Assembly: GCA_030066155.1 (NCBI GenBank)
Contig: JASJCE010000012.1
Span: 1-32,232 of the forward strand
Length of the DNA: 32,232 nucleotides
Direction: 5' to 3'
Source of the DNA: Desulfobacterales bacterium
GTDB taxonomy: Bacteria > Desulfobacterota > Desulfobacteria > Desulfobacterales > JAFDCJ01
A program made the position numbers and the translations under genes. The notes below the pieces were generated by a model. That model was given only the letters and a program-made list of their open reading frames with translations, made no database searches and was not told where the DNA came from. Positions 10,044-20,092 of the stretch are shown piece by piece (within the stretch, counting starts at the first letter, position 1; the number at the start of each line of letters is the position of its first letter).

Positions 10044-10700
10044 TCCTCCTCATTTGTTAACGGTTGACAATTAGGGGCTAGATTAAAACATAATTCAACC
10101 TTAACCCCGGACTTCACCTCCACGATTACCATGGTTAGGCAACCTCCAATACCCCTTCCAAGCATAAATTATGCTCGCAAATTATAATTAAAGATAGGAC
10201 ATCGCTTTATCAAAGCGAATAATACAAAAGCGGTGAATTGTGTTTCGGCTTCGCTAAGGCTACGCCGCGACAAGTCCAACTTTGCTCTGCGAGTCACGAC
10301 AGGACACGTTCGAATTCGTTTTAGGAGCTTGGTGATTCGCTGTAGATCTTCGACCCCACAAGACGACGGGGCAAGGCAGCTTAACATATTGAGGCGTCAG
10401 TTAAACAGAACAAGTAAATATTCTGATAACGAAAACCGGCGTCGTTGTCAATATCGATATTCCCAATGTCGGTAAAAAGAAAAGTGGCCGTACCGGTGGG
10501 TAGATTTGCCATAGAGTGATGATAAGGCATTCTCGGTCATCGGGCGAACCAATTGATTGCGATGCGCCATAAGGGCCAGGAATACGCCCTGCGCCAACAG
10601 TATACGATGGCATTAGTCGGCAGTCACCACCGTCTTGACATTGCAGGATAATTTTATGTAAATTAGCTGTAGAGATAGCTAAATATCGGTTTGAACATCA

Positions 10701-10922
10701 ATGAAACATCGCCATATCAACATTACAGAAAATGAATGGAGTGCGGCTGTAGTGCATTCGATCTGGGAGCGAGGCCTGGAAGAAGATATATGCGCACTCA
10801 TTCGTGAGGTGAAAATAAATGCCAAAGCTGCCGATGCGGTTAGAAGGGCTATACCCCTTTCGGGAGTATATGGCTGGCCGAAATTCTTCAGGCTGTATTT
10901 AGAGAAAGTTTATGGAGAATAG
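10701..10922 (+). CDS. Small hypothetical protein (73 aa)
   Basis: Intact ORF preceded by a TTGACA-like -35 at 10635 and an inverted repeat TTAGCT/AGCTAA. Confidence 0.45.
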   Translation: MKHRHINITENEWSAAVVHSIWERGLEEDICALIREVKINAKAADAVRRAIPLSGVYGWPKFFRLYLEKVYGE

Positions 10923-10934
10923 CGAGGATATCTA

Positions 10935-11072
10935 TTGGCAGAGCCTAAACCGAACGATCTGGACCAAATTGATCTGACTGTATACAAGGGCATCCAACCC
11001 CCATTTGATTCCTGGGACTTTATCGTGAGAATTTGCGAAGAAATATCCGTGGAATTTGGTGACAGGGTGTAA
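10935..11072 (+). CDS. Possible small hypothetical protein (45 aa, TTG start)
   Basis: In-frame TTG...TAA with plausible composition (LAEPKPNDLDQIDLTVYKGIQPPFDSWDFIVRICEEISVEFGDRV); follows the 10701 ORF by 12 nt. Confidence 0.3.
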   Translation: MAEPKPNDLDQIDLTVYKGIQPPFDSWDFIVRICEEISVEFGDRV

Positions 11073-11201
11073 GATGAACTTCAATAAGCCTTCAGGTCTG
11101 GGCTTCAATATAAGCTCTTTGCTCGTTTAAAATGTCGTGCAGATTCGGAGCGCTTGGCCGCTGATTGGAATTGCTGGGTGTCCGTTAGATTTCTGCTGAT
11201 T

Positions 11202-11885
11202 TTATCTATTAACGTCTAAAGGTTCGTGCATGTCGTCAAAATCATCTGAACAGTCCAAATGAAGTTCCAAGTCCAGGCGGATCTGGGGAGTATAGCGAAA
11301 AGCCTGGATTATGTCCCGGAGCCGCCAGATCTCCTCTTTCCCCAACACCGCCACATAGTCACCACCTTTGCGGTCGGGATCCCAGACGTAGACATAATAA
11401 GTTCCCGGAATAACGATTTGTTCATCAAAATAGGGACCTTTATAGTAGCTCTTGCCGCCAAAAACTTCATAAAAGGTATCTCGCGGTTGATCAGGCTTTG
11501 GACTTTGAATCATTACGATTCCGTAATCCGGTGCAATTTCAAAGGGAATGGGAGCTGCTGGTGTGGGCAATCCAGGACCGACCAGCGCCAATTTCGGTAG
11601 AAAGTTTTCATAACCCTTGCAGACCGGCACCAGAAGTTCCAGGTATACATTTGTCGGTCCGTCAATCCGGAACGCATAAACATCTATATCTTGGGAACGG
11701 CCAAGATCGTCCCTTTCCAGCCAGGCATAAATGGCAAGAGACTGCTCGATAGAATAGTCTACCGAGAAAGGCTGTTTTTCGGAGAAGTCATGGTGTTCAA
11801 AATACGGCACATGGGCCCGGGATTGAGTCGCGACTAAGGTGATTGTTGTTATCAATAAGACTAATTTCAAAATGTGCTTCGTCAT
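11202..11885 (-). CDS. Secreted hypothetical protein
   Basis: Signal peptide MTKHILKLVLLITTITLVATQSRA from internal Met at 11885. Confidence 0.7.
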   Translation of the reverse strand: MTKHILKLVLLITTITLVATQSRAHVPYFEHHDFSEKQPFSVDYSIEQSLAIYAWLERDDLGRSQDIDVYAFRIDGPTNVYLELLVPVCKGYENFLPKLALVGPGLPTPAAPIPFEIAPDYGIVMIQSPKPDQPRDTFYEVFGGKSYYKGPYFDEQIVIPGTYYVYVWDPDRKGGDYVAVLGKEEIWRLRDIIQAFRYTPQIRLDLELHLDCSDDFDDMHEPLDVNR

Positions 11886-12060
11886 TCTAGACTCCTGACC
11901 AACCATATGTATTGATTAGCCGCTTGACGTGAATATATCTTAATTTTAAAACATTTCTATTAACGAAATATTTTTTAATTAAGATATATTATTATTCAAA
12001 ATATTAGATTGTCAATGTTATTTTTAAATTGCTGGCTTGAAGTATTGATGAGATGGTTGC

Positions 12061-12984
12061 TTAAGTGGGCTTCCAGATTTTAGCCATCTGCATTTCGGAG
12101 AGCTTACCGGTAAGCATAATCGCAATGATGCAGAGGGCTATATAGATTCCGTCTGCCAGGATTGACGTCATGGTGGCGTTGATCAATTCCTCGATTTCCT
12201 CAGCCTTGAGTGACTGCTTCATGGAGTATCTGTTGACCAGGCCGGAAATGATCCAAAAGGTCCACCAGCACCCCAAGATGCCACTTTCCCGCTCATTGCC
12301 CCAATTCGCCGGCGATTTGCTGGCCTGCCAGATTTCCTTCATGGCCTGGTAAGGCTTCCACAGGTTGAAGATCGGAATAAAATAATAGCCCACAGCCCAG
12401 CCGGGAGTAAACTTCATGCCTGTTGCCCCCAGCTTCCTGACGTTGGTACCCGCCCGATGGACCCATTTGAGAAATATAACGGCGGTTAGAATCACCATTA
12501 GGATCTGAAAAAGTGATATCGTCATTTGCCGGGTATCATTAGAGTTGACCTCCGATTCATAAATTCCGACGCCGTTTTTAGCAGAGACTAAGAGTTGATA
12601 TTCAGCGAAACTGGAAACGATAGCGGTTGCCGCCAAAACAATGGAAGCAATCAGCATCACCTTCAGTACATTGTTCAAACTGGTCGGATCTTTAAATCCC
12701 GGTGGGGCCGGTTGAGGTTTGGTCGGCCGGGTGGAAAATTGCCGCTCGTTAATGGATTTGCCGCCGACAAGATGGGGTCCCGGTGGCGGGGTCGATTGGT
12801 CGCCAGCCGGCGTTGGCTGACGATAAACTCTTTTCGTGGGAACAGCCGGAGAAAATCCCGCGTTGGGATGCATGACCGGAATGATATTCTGACATTTTTT
12901 GCATCGGGCCGACGCCCCATATTCCGGTATTTTATCGTCACGGATGTTGTATTCCGCGTTACATTTAGAGCATACAACGATCAT
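12061..12984 (-). CDS. MJ0042-type zinc-ribbon / DUF4328-like membrane protein
   Basis: MIVVCSKCNAEYNIRDDKIPEYGASARCKKCQNIIPV zinc ribbon; membrane C-terminus with TPGWAVGYYFIPIFNLWKPYQAMKEIW. Confidence 0.85.
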   Translation of the reverse strand: MIVVCSKCNAEYNIRDDKIPEYGASARCKKCQNIIPVMHPNAGFSPAVPTKRVYRQPTPAGDQSTPPPGPHLVGGKSINERQFSTRPTKPQPAPPGFKDPTSLNNVLKVMLIASIVLAATAIVSSFAEYQLLVSAKNGVGIYESEVNSNDTRQMTISLFQILMVILTAVIFLKWVHRAGTNVRKLGATGMKFTPGWAVGYYFIPIFNLWKPYQAMKEIWQASKSPANWGNERESGILGCWWTFWIISGLVNRYSMKQSLKAEEIEELINATMTSILADGIYIALCIIAIMLTGKLSEMQMAKIWKPT

Positions 12985-13247
12985 ATTCGATATATTCTCC
13001 AGTAACCCTTCAGGATTCAAAGTTCATTGGCAACAATTAGATATCGTCCATTTACGCCAATAACTTTAACAGGTCATTTCTATACATAAGAGGGATTTAG
13101 GAATTTAGGAATTTCGATGCTAACAAATTAGATCTAATTCCACTAAGCCCAGCATTCCATTACTCCGGCAGTCCACGGCGATGTTTTAGTGATATTGGCA
13201 GGTTCAGAGCGCAGCCAGAGCCAAAAGAGAAGACCCTGAAATCGATC

Positions 13248-14771
13248 CTAGCGGTAGTGCCTGTAATCGACTCCGTACTTATGTGCCTTGTAGGCAAACT
13301 TCCGGACGGTAGTCTGCAGGATCTTGGCCGCCACGGTGATGTTGCCGCGGGTGTTCTTGAGCGAATCGATGATCATCTCTCGCTCCAGGTTGGCGACGGC
13401 ATCCTCCAGCGATAAGGTTGGGACGGTATCGGACTCCTTGCCGGTCTGCAGGGTCGGCGGCAAATGATAACTGTGAATGACACCTTCATCACACAGCAGC
13501 ACGGCACGCTCGATGCAGTTCTCCAGCTCCCGGACATTGCCGGGCCAGTGATATTCCATCAGCATGTCAATCGCCGGGGTGGAAAAGCGTTTGATGTCCT
13601 TGGCATTCTCGGCAGCATATTTCTCCAGGAAAAAATCCGCCAGCAAGAGGATATCCGTTTTGCGCTCCCGCAACGGCGGCAAATAGATGGGAAACACATT
13701 CAAACGGTAGTACAAATCTCCCCGGAAGGTCTCTTCCTCCACCGATCGTTCGAGGTTTTTATTGGTGGCCGCAATGATCCGGACGTCGGTTTTGATGGTT
13801 CGTTGCCCCCCGACCCGTTCGAACTCCTTCTCCTGCAGGATTCGCAGCAGATTGGCCTGAACTTCCAGGTTGATTGATCCGATTTCATCCAGAAAAATGG
13901 TACCCTTGTGGGCCAGTTCGAATTTTCCGATTTTCTGTTTGATCGCACCGGTAAACGCGCCTTTTTCATGCCCGAAGAGCTCGCTTTCGATCAGGGTTGC
14001 CGGCAGGGCCGCGCAATTGACCTTGATGAACGGATTTTTTTCGCGGTGGCTGTTGTAGTGGATGGAGTTGGCCACCAGCTCCTTGCCCGTTCCGCTCTCC
14101 CCCCGGATCAGCACCGTAGCATTGCTTTTGGACACCTGCGAGATCATTTGAAACACCTCGCGCATCTTGTTGCTGTTGCCGATGATGTTGCCGATGCTGT
14201 ATTTGTCCTTCAGGACATTCTGCAGACGCCGGTTTTCTTCTTTCAAGCGTTCCTTTTCCATGCGGATCGTCTCAAGCTTGATCACATGGCTGGCCAGCAT
14301 AGTGGCAATTACCGACAGCAGTTTTTGTCCGCTCTTCAGCGAAAAATTTTTGTCGTAGGGCCGATCGACACTCAAAGCGCCGATCACCTGCTTGCCCTTT
14401 TTGACGGGCACGCAAATAAAAGAGTGTTCCCGGTTATCTTTCTTTTTACGGGAGCCGGTGCGATCCAGAAACAGCGGCTCTTCGCTGATCTTGGGGATGG
14501 CAACGGCCTTGCCGGTTTCGATGACCCGGCCGGTAATGCCCTCCCCCAGCTTGTACTTCACCCGCTGGGCAGTATTGCGCGACATTCCGTGGGCAACCTC
14601 GATGTTAATCTCATTGCGCATGGGATTTAGAATTGTTATAGTTCCCCGCACCATGTTCATAGAGCTGGACAGAATATCCATGACCTTATAGAGGGACTTC
14701 TTCAAATCCAGGTGCTCATTGAGCGCCGTGGTAATGCCGTACAACAGGGTGACTTCTTCAATTTTTTCCAT
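13248..14771 (-). CDS. Sigma-54-dependent transcriptional activator, GAF + AAA + Fis HTH (NifA-like architecture)
   Basis: GESGTGKE Walker [16 protein letters not shown]; Fis-type HTH; N-terminal GAF. Start placed at MEKIEEV because the upstream part of the ORF is an 18-bp tandem repeat. Confidence 0.92.
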   Translation of the reverse strand: MEKIEEVTLLYGITTALNEHLDLKKSLYKVMDILSSSMNMVRGTITILNPMRNEINIEVAHGMSRNTAQRVKYKLGEGITGRVIETGKAVAIPKISEEPLFLDRTGSRKKKDNREHSFICVPVKKGKQVIGALSVDRPYDKNFSLKSGQKLLSVIATMLASHVIKLETIRMEKERLKEENRRLQNVLKDKYSIGNIIGNSNKMREVFQMISQVSKSNATVLIRGESGTGKELVANSIHYNSHREKNPFIKVNCAALPATLIESELFGHEKGAFTGAIKQKIGKFELAHKGTIFLDEIGSINLEVQANLLRILQEKEFERVGGQRTIKTDVRIIAATNKNLERSVEEETFRGDLYYRLNVFPIYLPPLRERKTDILLLADFFLEKYAAENAKDIKRFSTPAIDMLMEYHWPGNVRELENCIERAVLLCDEGVIHSYHLPPTLQTGKESDTVPTLSLEDAVANLEREMIIDSLKNTRGNITVAAKILQTTVRKFAYKAHKYGVDYRHYR

Positions 14772-14772
14772 A

Positions 14773-14826
14773 ATAAAATTTTGTGCCAATATAAAATTTC
14801 GTACCAATATAAAATTTTGTACCAAA
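14773..14826. repeat. Three tandem 18-bp units ATAAAATTTTGTGCCAAT-type
   Basis: ATAAAATTTTGTGCCAAT / ATAAAATTTCGTACCAAT / ATAAAATTTTGTACCAAA read directly. Confidence 0.95.
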
Positions 14827-14975
14827 ATTTTATTTATTTAAAATTACGATTTTGTTAAAATATAATAACGAAAATACAAAAATGTAATTTAAAACATATT
14901 TATCCGTAAAGCAAGAAATAATTTAATGGCGGGCTTTAGATCACGTCTCCAGCATGGTTCGATTCTTGATATAGA

Positions 14976-15116
14976 GTGCGAGGGACAAGGTCCAGGGTGT
15001 AGGGTTTAGGGTATAAGGTTTAGGGTCTGAGGCTAAAGATGGAAGGATAAAGCCGGAACTCGTAACTCGCAACCGAAGACAGATGTCAGAAGACAGAGGA
15101 CAGAAGAAAGAAGATG
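14976..15116. repeat. Degenerate heptamer arrays (GTTTAGG-, GTAACTC- and GAAGACA-like units)
   Basis: GTGCGAG GGACAAG GTCCAGG GTGTAGG GTTTAGG GTATAAG GTTTAGG GTCTGAG..., then GGAACTC GTAACTC, then GAAGACA GATGTCA GAAGACA GAGGACA GAAGAAA GAAGATG. Confidence 0.85.
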
Positions 15117-15193
15117 GAAAGTTAAGAAGGTGAGAAAGTGAGGGCGGCCGTTGCGAGCATCCAGCAGCTGGTCTCTGATCTTCAGTTTGTTTC

Positions 15194-15228
15194 AATCCGA
15201 AATCCAAAATCTAAAATCCGAAATCGAA
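15194..15228. repeat. Heptamer array AATCCGA x5, abutting dinB start
   Basis: AATCCGA AATCCAA AATCTAA AATCCGA AATCGAA, then CC-ATG. Confidence 0.92.
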
Positions 15229-15230
15229 CC

Positions 15231-16388
15231 ATGATTTTACATATCGACATGGATGCATTTTATGCTTCGGTGGAGCAGTTGGATAATCCCTGGCTGCGGG
15301 GCAAATGCGTTCTGGTCGGGGGAACCTCCAACCGTGGAGTAGTCATGGCGGCAAGCTATGAGGCCCGCCAGTACGGGGTGCGATCGGCCACGCCGATTTT
15401 TAAAGCCAGAGAGATGTGTCCGGATGCGGTTTTCATTCCGCCCCGCATGAGACGCTACAAAGAGGTTTCCGGAAAGGTGATGTCGGTTCTGCGGGAATTC
15501 TCTCCCGAAGTTGAAGTGGTCTCCATCGACGAGGCCTATATGGATGTTTCCGGCTCAGAAAGGCTTTACGGCGATCCTCAGGCTCTGGCCGCTACGATCA
15601 AAAAAGAAATCAAAGAACGGGTTCATCTGACCTGCTCGGTGGGAGTGGCACCCGGCAAATTTTTGGCCAAAGTGGCCTCGGATCTGGATAAACCGGATGG
15701 ACTGACCGTCATCCGGCCTGAGGACGTCCCGCGCTTCATCGCCAATCTGCCGATACAAAAAGTGCCTGGTGTCGGCAAAAAAACCTTTCAAGATCTGGTC
15801 TCAATGGGCATCTCGACCCTGGGTGACATCAAAAAATTTCCTGAAAACATGCTGCTGGACCGACTCGGTAAATTTGGCCACCGTCTGATCGATCTTTCAG
15901 ACGGCATGGACCGCTCCGCCGTCACACCGGATGCACCCCACAAATCGGTCAGTAGCGAACGCACCCTGGCCCGGGATACCCGGGATAAAGAGTTGTTGAA
16001 CACCTATCTGCTGCAGCAGGCCGAAGAGGTCGCGCGCCAGCTGAGAAAAGCGAATGTAAACGCCAGCACCATAACTCTCAAATTGAAGCATTCGGATTTT
16101 AAACGGGTTTCACGCAGCAAAACAATCGCGATCCCGACTCGATCGTCCGAAACCATTTACCGCCATGCGGCCCGGCTGCTAACCGAGTACCATCTGGACA
16201 GCAAAGTCAGATTGATCGGTGTCGGCACATCCGGTTTCAAATCCGGCAGGCTCCCGGTTCAGCTCGATCTGTTCGATAAGCAGATTCATGGCGACGGCAG
16301 CTGGTCCAAAATCGATCAAACTTTAGAGACTATCACCCGGAAATTCGGCAAGGAAGCCATTAAGAGAGCCACCCTTCGAGATGAATAA
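15231..16388 (+). CDS. dinB: DNA polymerase IV (Y-family)
   Basis: MILHIDMDAFYASVEQLDNPWLRGKCVLVGG; SIDEAYMDVS; CSVGVAPGKFLAKVASDLDKPDGL; GVGKKT. Confidence 0.97.
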   Translation: MILHIDMDAFYASVEQLDNPWLRGKCVLVGGTSNRGVVMAASYEARQYGVRSATPIFKAREMCPDAVFIPPRMRRYKEVSGKVMSVLREFSPEVEVVSIDEAYMDVSGSERLYGDPQALAATIKKEIKERVHLTCSVGVAPGKFLAKVASDLDKPDGLTVIRPEDVPRFIANLPIQKVPGVGKKTFQDLVSMGISTLGDIKKFPENMLLDRLGKFGHRLIDLSDGMDRSAVTPDAPHKSVSSERTLARDTRDKELLNTYLLQQAEEVARQLRKANVNASTITLKLKHSDFKRVSRSKTIAIPTRSSETIYRHAARLLTEYHLDSKVRLIGVGTSGFKSGRLPVQLDLFDKQIHGDGSWSKIDQTLETITRKFGKEAIKRATLRDE

Positions 16389-16436
16389 CAGGCAAGAGTT
16401 GGACATATTTACCTGCCTCAATCTTTTTATAAAAAA

Positions 16437-16464
16437 ATTCCAATCATCAAATCCCAAATCCCTG
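16437..16464. repeat. Heptamer array downstream of dinB
   Basis: ATTCCAA TCATCAA ATCCCAA ATCCCTG. Confidence 0.65.
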
Positions 16465-16754
16465 GCCCAGACCGAATTAACTCCTACTATATTTATTGCC
16501 TCTCATCTCTAAGCGCGAAACGGACCGTGGGATACACCAATCAAGTCGCGCTCTCCGAGGCGTAGGCTACGAGCCGGAGGCCAGGGCGGGCTCAATTAAA
16601 TTACAATAACCAAAATTCCAAATATGGACGTTCATTTTTTTCCATTTGTTGCTTGTGAATTTTGATTTTTTTGATTTATATACATTTGTGATGTGAAACC
16701 TATTTATTCTCGTTTGGTTTCCCTGAATTTGTTGAAATTTAAGGAGTTTTTATC

Positions 16755-17879
16755 GTGCAAATATTCGGCTCCAGGGAGTTGATGGAAGATGTCCACCAGC
16801 GGGATTTGTGCATCGGCTGTGGTGCCTGTGTGGATCTCTGCCCTTACTTCAGAAATTACAGGGGGAAAACATCCCAATTATTCCCGTGTACGCTGGAGCA
16901 GGGACGCTGCTACGCCTACTGCCCCAAAGCCGAGGTTGATCTGAATGAATTGACCCGTATCACCAACGGTGCGGACTACGACGGCAGGCCGCTCGGCAGT
17001 TATAAAACCATCCTGGGAACCCGTGCCGGCGAGAATATGCAGGGAGTTGAAGCGCAAAGCGGCGGTACCGTAACCGCTTTACTGACCTTTGCCATGCAAA
17101 CCGGACTTATCGATGTCGCCGTCCTGACCGACCGGCAGGCGCTGATACCGATTGCCCGCATGGTCACGGATTGGCAGGATATTGCTGCGTGCGCCACATC
17201 CAAATTTACCGCCGCCCCGACTATTGCGGCCCTCAACTCAGCAGTACGTGAGGGGTTCCAGAGTGTCGGGGTCGTTGGAACGCCCTGCCAGATGACAGCG
17301 GTGGCCCAGATGCGCAGCAACCCACTCGGCAAACCGGAGCATACCGTCCCGGTGGCACTGACGGTCGGATTGTTCTGCAACTGGTCCCTGGACACCCGCC
17401 GACTGATGTCCGTGCTATCTGAAAAAATGGATACCGCGTTTATCCGCAAAATGGATATACCGCCGCCGCCGGCGAATATACTGCGAATCGATACCAAAAA
17501 TGGACCGATTAAAATCAGTCTGTCCGAAATCAAACCGCTGATTCCGCACACCTGCTTTATCTGCATGGACTTGACGGCCGAATTAGCTGATCTGGCGGTG
17601 GGGATGTATGAGGGCAGACAGGGCTGGAATACATTAATAGTCCGATCGGATACCGGGGCCCGACTCGTCGATCGAGCCCGTGATGCAGGATTCATCGAAG
17701 CCGCTGAAATTCCAGCCGAAAACAAGGCCCATCTGTCCCGAGCGGCTGCCGAAAAAAAAGAGCGTTCCCTGCGAACGCTGATCCGGCGCGAGCTGATCAA
17801 CACTGAAAACGGCCGGCGCGCCGCGGTCCGGATACCACCGCAAATAGTTAAAAGAATATTGGCCACGGACACACACTGA
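16755..17879 (+). CDS. Coenzyme F420 hydrogenase/dehydrogenase beta subunit (FrhB)-like Fe-S protein
   Basis: CIGCGACVDLCP ferredoxin-like motif; GGTVTALLTFAMQTGLIDVAV; VGTPCQMTAV motif; GTG start with AAGGAG upstream. Confidence 0.87.
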   Translation: MQIFGSRELMEDVHQRDLCIGCGACVDLCPYFRNYRGKTSQLFPCTLEQGRCYAYCPKAEVDLNELTRITNGADYDGRPLGSYKTILGTRAGENMQGVEAQSGGTVTALLTFAMQTGLIDVAVLTDRQALIPIARMVTDWQDIAACATSKFTAAPTIAALNSAVREGFQSVGVVGTPCQMTAVAQMRSNPLGKPEHTVPVALTVGLFCNWSLDTRRLMSVLSEKMDTAFIRKMDIPPPPANILRIDTKNGPIKISLSEIKPLIPHTCFICMDLTAELADLAVGMYEGRQGWNTLIVRSDTGARLVDRARDAGFIEAAEIPAENKAHLSRAAAEKKERSLRTLIRRELINTENGRRAAVRIPPQIVKRILATDTH

Positions 17880-18157
17880 CAATGCACAGACGAATATTAA
17901 CTTTACCTGGTCAATATTCTCAACTTTGCTTGAGACAAAATGTTCCACCCCAAAACTCTATGCTTTTCTGAAAGATGTGTTGATCGTAACCCGGTATAGT
18001 TGGTTTGGTCTTTTGCCTCTGCGGGTCGTGGAGTTTAAATATCTTTGTCTGTCTGTGTCTGTCGAGGGAGCGGAGCGAGTGGGCGGCAAAAAAAATACAA
18101 TCGAGACTCTATAAACTTTCAGTAGCTTTATCTCATCCAAGAACAATTGGAGGAGCA

Positions 18158-20092
18158 ATGTCCCAAATTTTAAACGGCATCCCAGGCTCGCGGCACCTTT
18201 TGATGGGTAACGAGGCCATTGCCCGGGGTGCGCTGGAGGCGGGCGTCAGCGTTGTGGCCGGCTATCCCGGTACCCCCTCTTCAGAAATTGTCGAAACCCT
18301 GGCAAAGGTCTCCTCAAAATTAAATCTGTATGTCGAGTGGTCAGTCAATGAAAAGGTCGCCATGGAAGTGGCGGCAGCAGGATCTTTTGCCGGCCTGCGC
18401 TCGATGGCAGTCATGAAGCAAAACGGGGTCAATGTCGGATCGGATTTTCTGCTCCATCTGGCCCTGACCGGAACCCGCGGCGGTATGGTGATCGTCCATT
18501 GCGACGACCCGGGCGCGCTTTCCAGCGCCAATGAAGGCGAATCACGACATTTCGCGCGTATGCTGGAAATACCCCTGCTGGAACCCGGTGATTTCCAGGA
18601 AGCCAAGAACATGATCAAATGGGCGTTTGAGCTATCCGAAACCGTTCACAACGTTGTCATGGTTCGCAGTGTCACCCGCCTGTCCCATGCCAGCGGCCCG
18701 GTCACGTTAGGCGAGCTGCCGGAGGTGGAGAAAAATGCCTATTTCAACCACAACGGCTTTATACTGGATCCGCTTGAAGGCCCGGTCTCATGTCTGCCGG
18801 TACCTCATCATCACGAGCGGCAGCAGGAGAAAATGAAAAAAGCCGCAGCCGAATTTGAAGTCTCTCAATTTAACACCTACAATGGGCCGCCCCGCCCGGA
18901 GTTGATGGTGATCACGGGCAGCGCCTGCCATCTGTACTGTAAAGAGACAATCAATCTGCTGGGCCTCCAAGGGCGGGTCGGACTGTTGAAACTGGGAACG
19001 ACATGGCCCTTGCCGAAGCAACTGATCCGGACCCATCTTGAAAAGACGGATCGATTTATGATCGTCGAGGAAGTCATTCCGTTTCTGGAGGAAAACGTTA
19101 AAATTATAGCTGCCGAGCTCGCTTCGGAAATCGGTCCGAAGACATTTTTCGCTAAGCGTGACGGCACATTTCCCGGGACCAATGAAATGAACCCGGACCT
19201 GGTGATAGCCGCCCTTGCCGAAATCCTGGAAATCCCATATGAACCTGCTCCGCCGGCATATCGCCGGCGAGCACAGGATCTGACCCAATCCGGAGCCCCG
19301 GGCCGCGATCTCACATTTTGTGCCGGTTGTCCCCATCGGGCATCCTTCTGGACGCTTCACAATGTCCTCCAGCTGGATGGGCGGGAGGGATTTGTGTGCG
19401 GCGATATCGGATGCTATTCCCTGGCAGTTCTGCCGACTGGATTCAGCACCCTTAAGACACTTCATTCCATGGGCAGCGGGGTCGGCCTGGCCAGCGGATT
19501 CGGCAAACTGGGTCAATTCGGCATGATGCAGCCGGTAATTGCAACTGTGGGAGACTCGACTTTTTTCCACGCCGTTCTGCCGGCTCTGATCAACGCCGTA
19601 CACCACCAGTCGGATATTACGATAGTGATTCTCGACAACAGCGGAACGGCCATGACCGGTTTTCAGCCCCATCCGGGGCTTCCTGTGGATGCTTCCGGCA
19701 ACGCCGTGCCGGCCATCGATATCGCCGCAGTTTGCGAGGCCACGGGCGCCACCGTGCGAATCCGCGATCCATTTGATATTGATTCAACCCGAGAAACCTT
19801 GCTGGAGCTTCTGGATATTAGCGGACTGAAAGTCCTGGTATTGAAACAGAAGTGCGCCCTGAGCCCGGAGAAAAAGGCCGGAAAGCAATTTGATGTCTCG
19901 GTGGATGAAGAGATCTGTCTGGGCCAGAACTGCGGCTGCAACCGACTGTGCACACGCATATTCAAATGCCCGGGTCTGAAATGGGATGGAGAAGGGCAAG
20001 TGTCCGGCATCGATGACGTCATCTGTGTCGGCTGCGGTGTTTGTGCGTCAATCTGCCCGTCGGGTGCAATCCGGCGCAAGGAGGTTGCCTGA
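18158..20092 (+). CDS. iorA: Indolepyruvate:ferredoxin oxidoreductase alpha subunit
   Basis: LLMGNEAIARGALEAGVSVVAGYPGTPSSEIVETL; CAGCPHRASFW; TPP motif GDIGCYSL; C-terminal 4Fe-4S CVGCGVCASICP; GGAGGA SD before ATG 18158. Confidence 0.96.
   Translation: MSQILNGIPGSRHLLMGNEAIARGALEAGVSVVAGYPGTPSSEIVETLAKVSSKLNLYVEWSVNEKVAMEVAAAGSFAGLRSMAVMKQNGVNVGSDFLLHLALTGTRGGMVIVHCDDPGALSSANEGESRHFARMLEIPLLEPGDFQEAKNMIKWAFELSETVHNVVMVRSVTRLSHASGPVTLGELPEVEKNAYFNHNGFILDPLEGPVSCLPVPHHHERQQEKMKKAAAEFEVSQFNTYNGPPRPELMVITGSACHLYCKETINLLGLQGRVGLLKLGTTWPLPKQLIRTHLEKTDRFMIVEEVIPFLEENVKIIAAELASEIGPKTFFAKRDGTFPGTNEMNPDLVIAALAEILEIPYEPAPPAYRRRAQDLTQSGAPGRDLTFCAGCPHRASFWTLHNVLQLDGREGFVCGDIGCYSLAVLPTGFSTLKTLHSMGSGVGLASGFGKLGQFGMMQPVIATVGDSTFFHAVLPALINAVHHQSDITIVILDNSGTAMTGFQPHPGLPVDASGNAVPAIDIAAVCEATGATVRIRDPFDIDSTRETLLELLDISGLKVLVLKQKCALSPEKKAGKQFDVSVDEEICLGQNCGCNRLCTRIFKCPGLKWDGEGQVSGIDDVICVGCGVCASICPSGAIRRKEVA

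Noticed and set aside
10233-10620. Coding gene or RNA between AOR and the 10701 ORF
   Set aside because: Only short ORFs without recognisable motifs; looks like decayed or repeat-derived intergenic DNA, but evidence is too weak to call.
13908-14630. 240-aa plus-strand ORF opposite the sigma-54 activator
   Set aside because: Entirely antisense to a clear GAFTGA-containing coding sequence; composition artefact.
14976-15052. TTTAGGG-like repeats resembling telomeric DNA
   Set aside because: Units are degenerate, short and part of a wider set of heptamer arrays with unrelated sequences; nothing supports a telomere.
14976-15228. Possible CRISPR array
   Set aside because: No 23-40 bp conserved repeat with unique spacers and no cas genes; period is only 7 bp.
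17000-17887. 295-aa minus-strand ORF opposite the FrhB-like gene
   Set aside because: Antisense shadow ORF; the plus strand has clear domain motifs and an SD.
18788-19672. 294-aa minus-strand ORF opposite iorA
   Set aside because: Shadow ORF of a well-supported gene.
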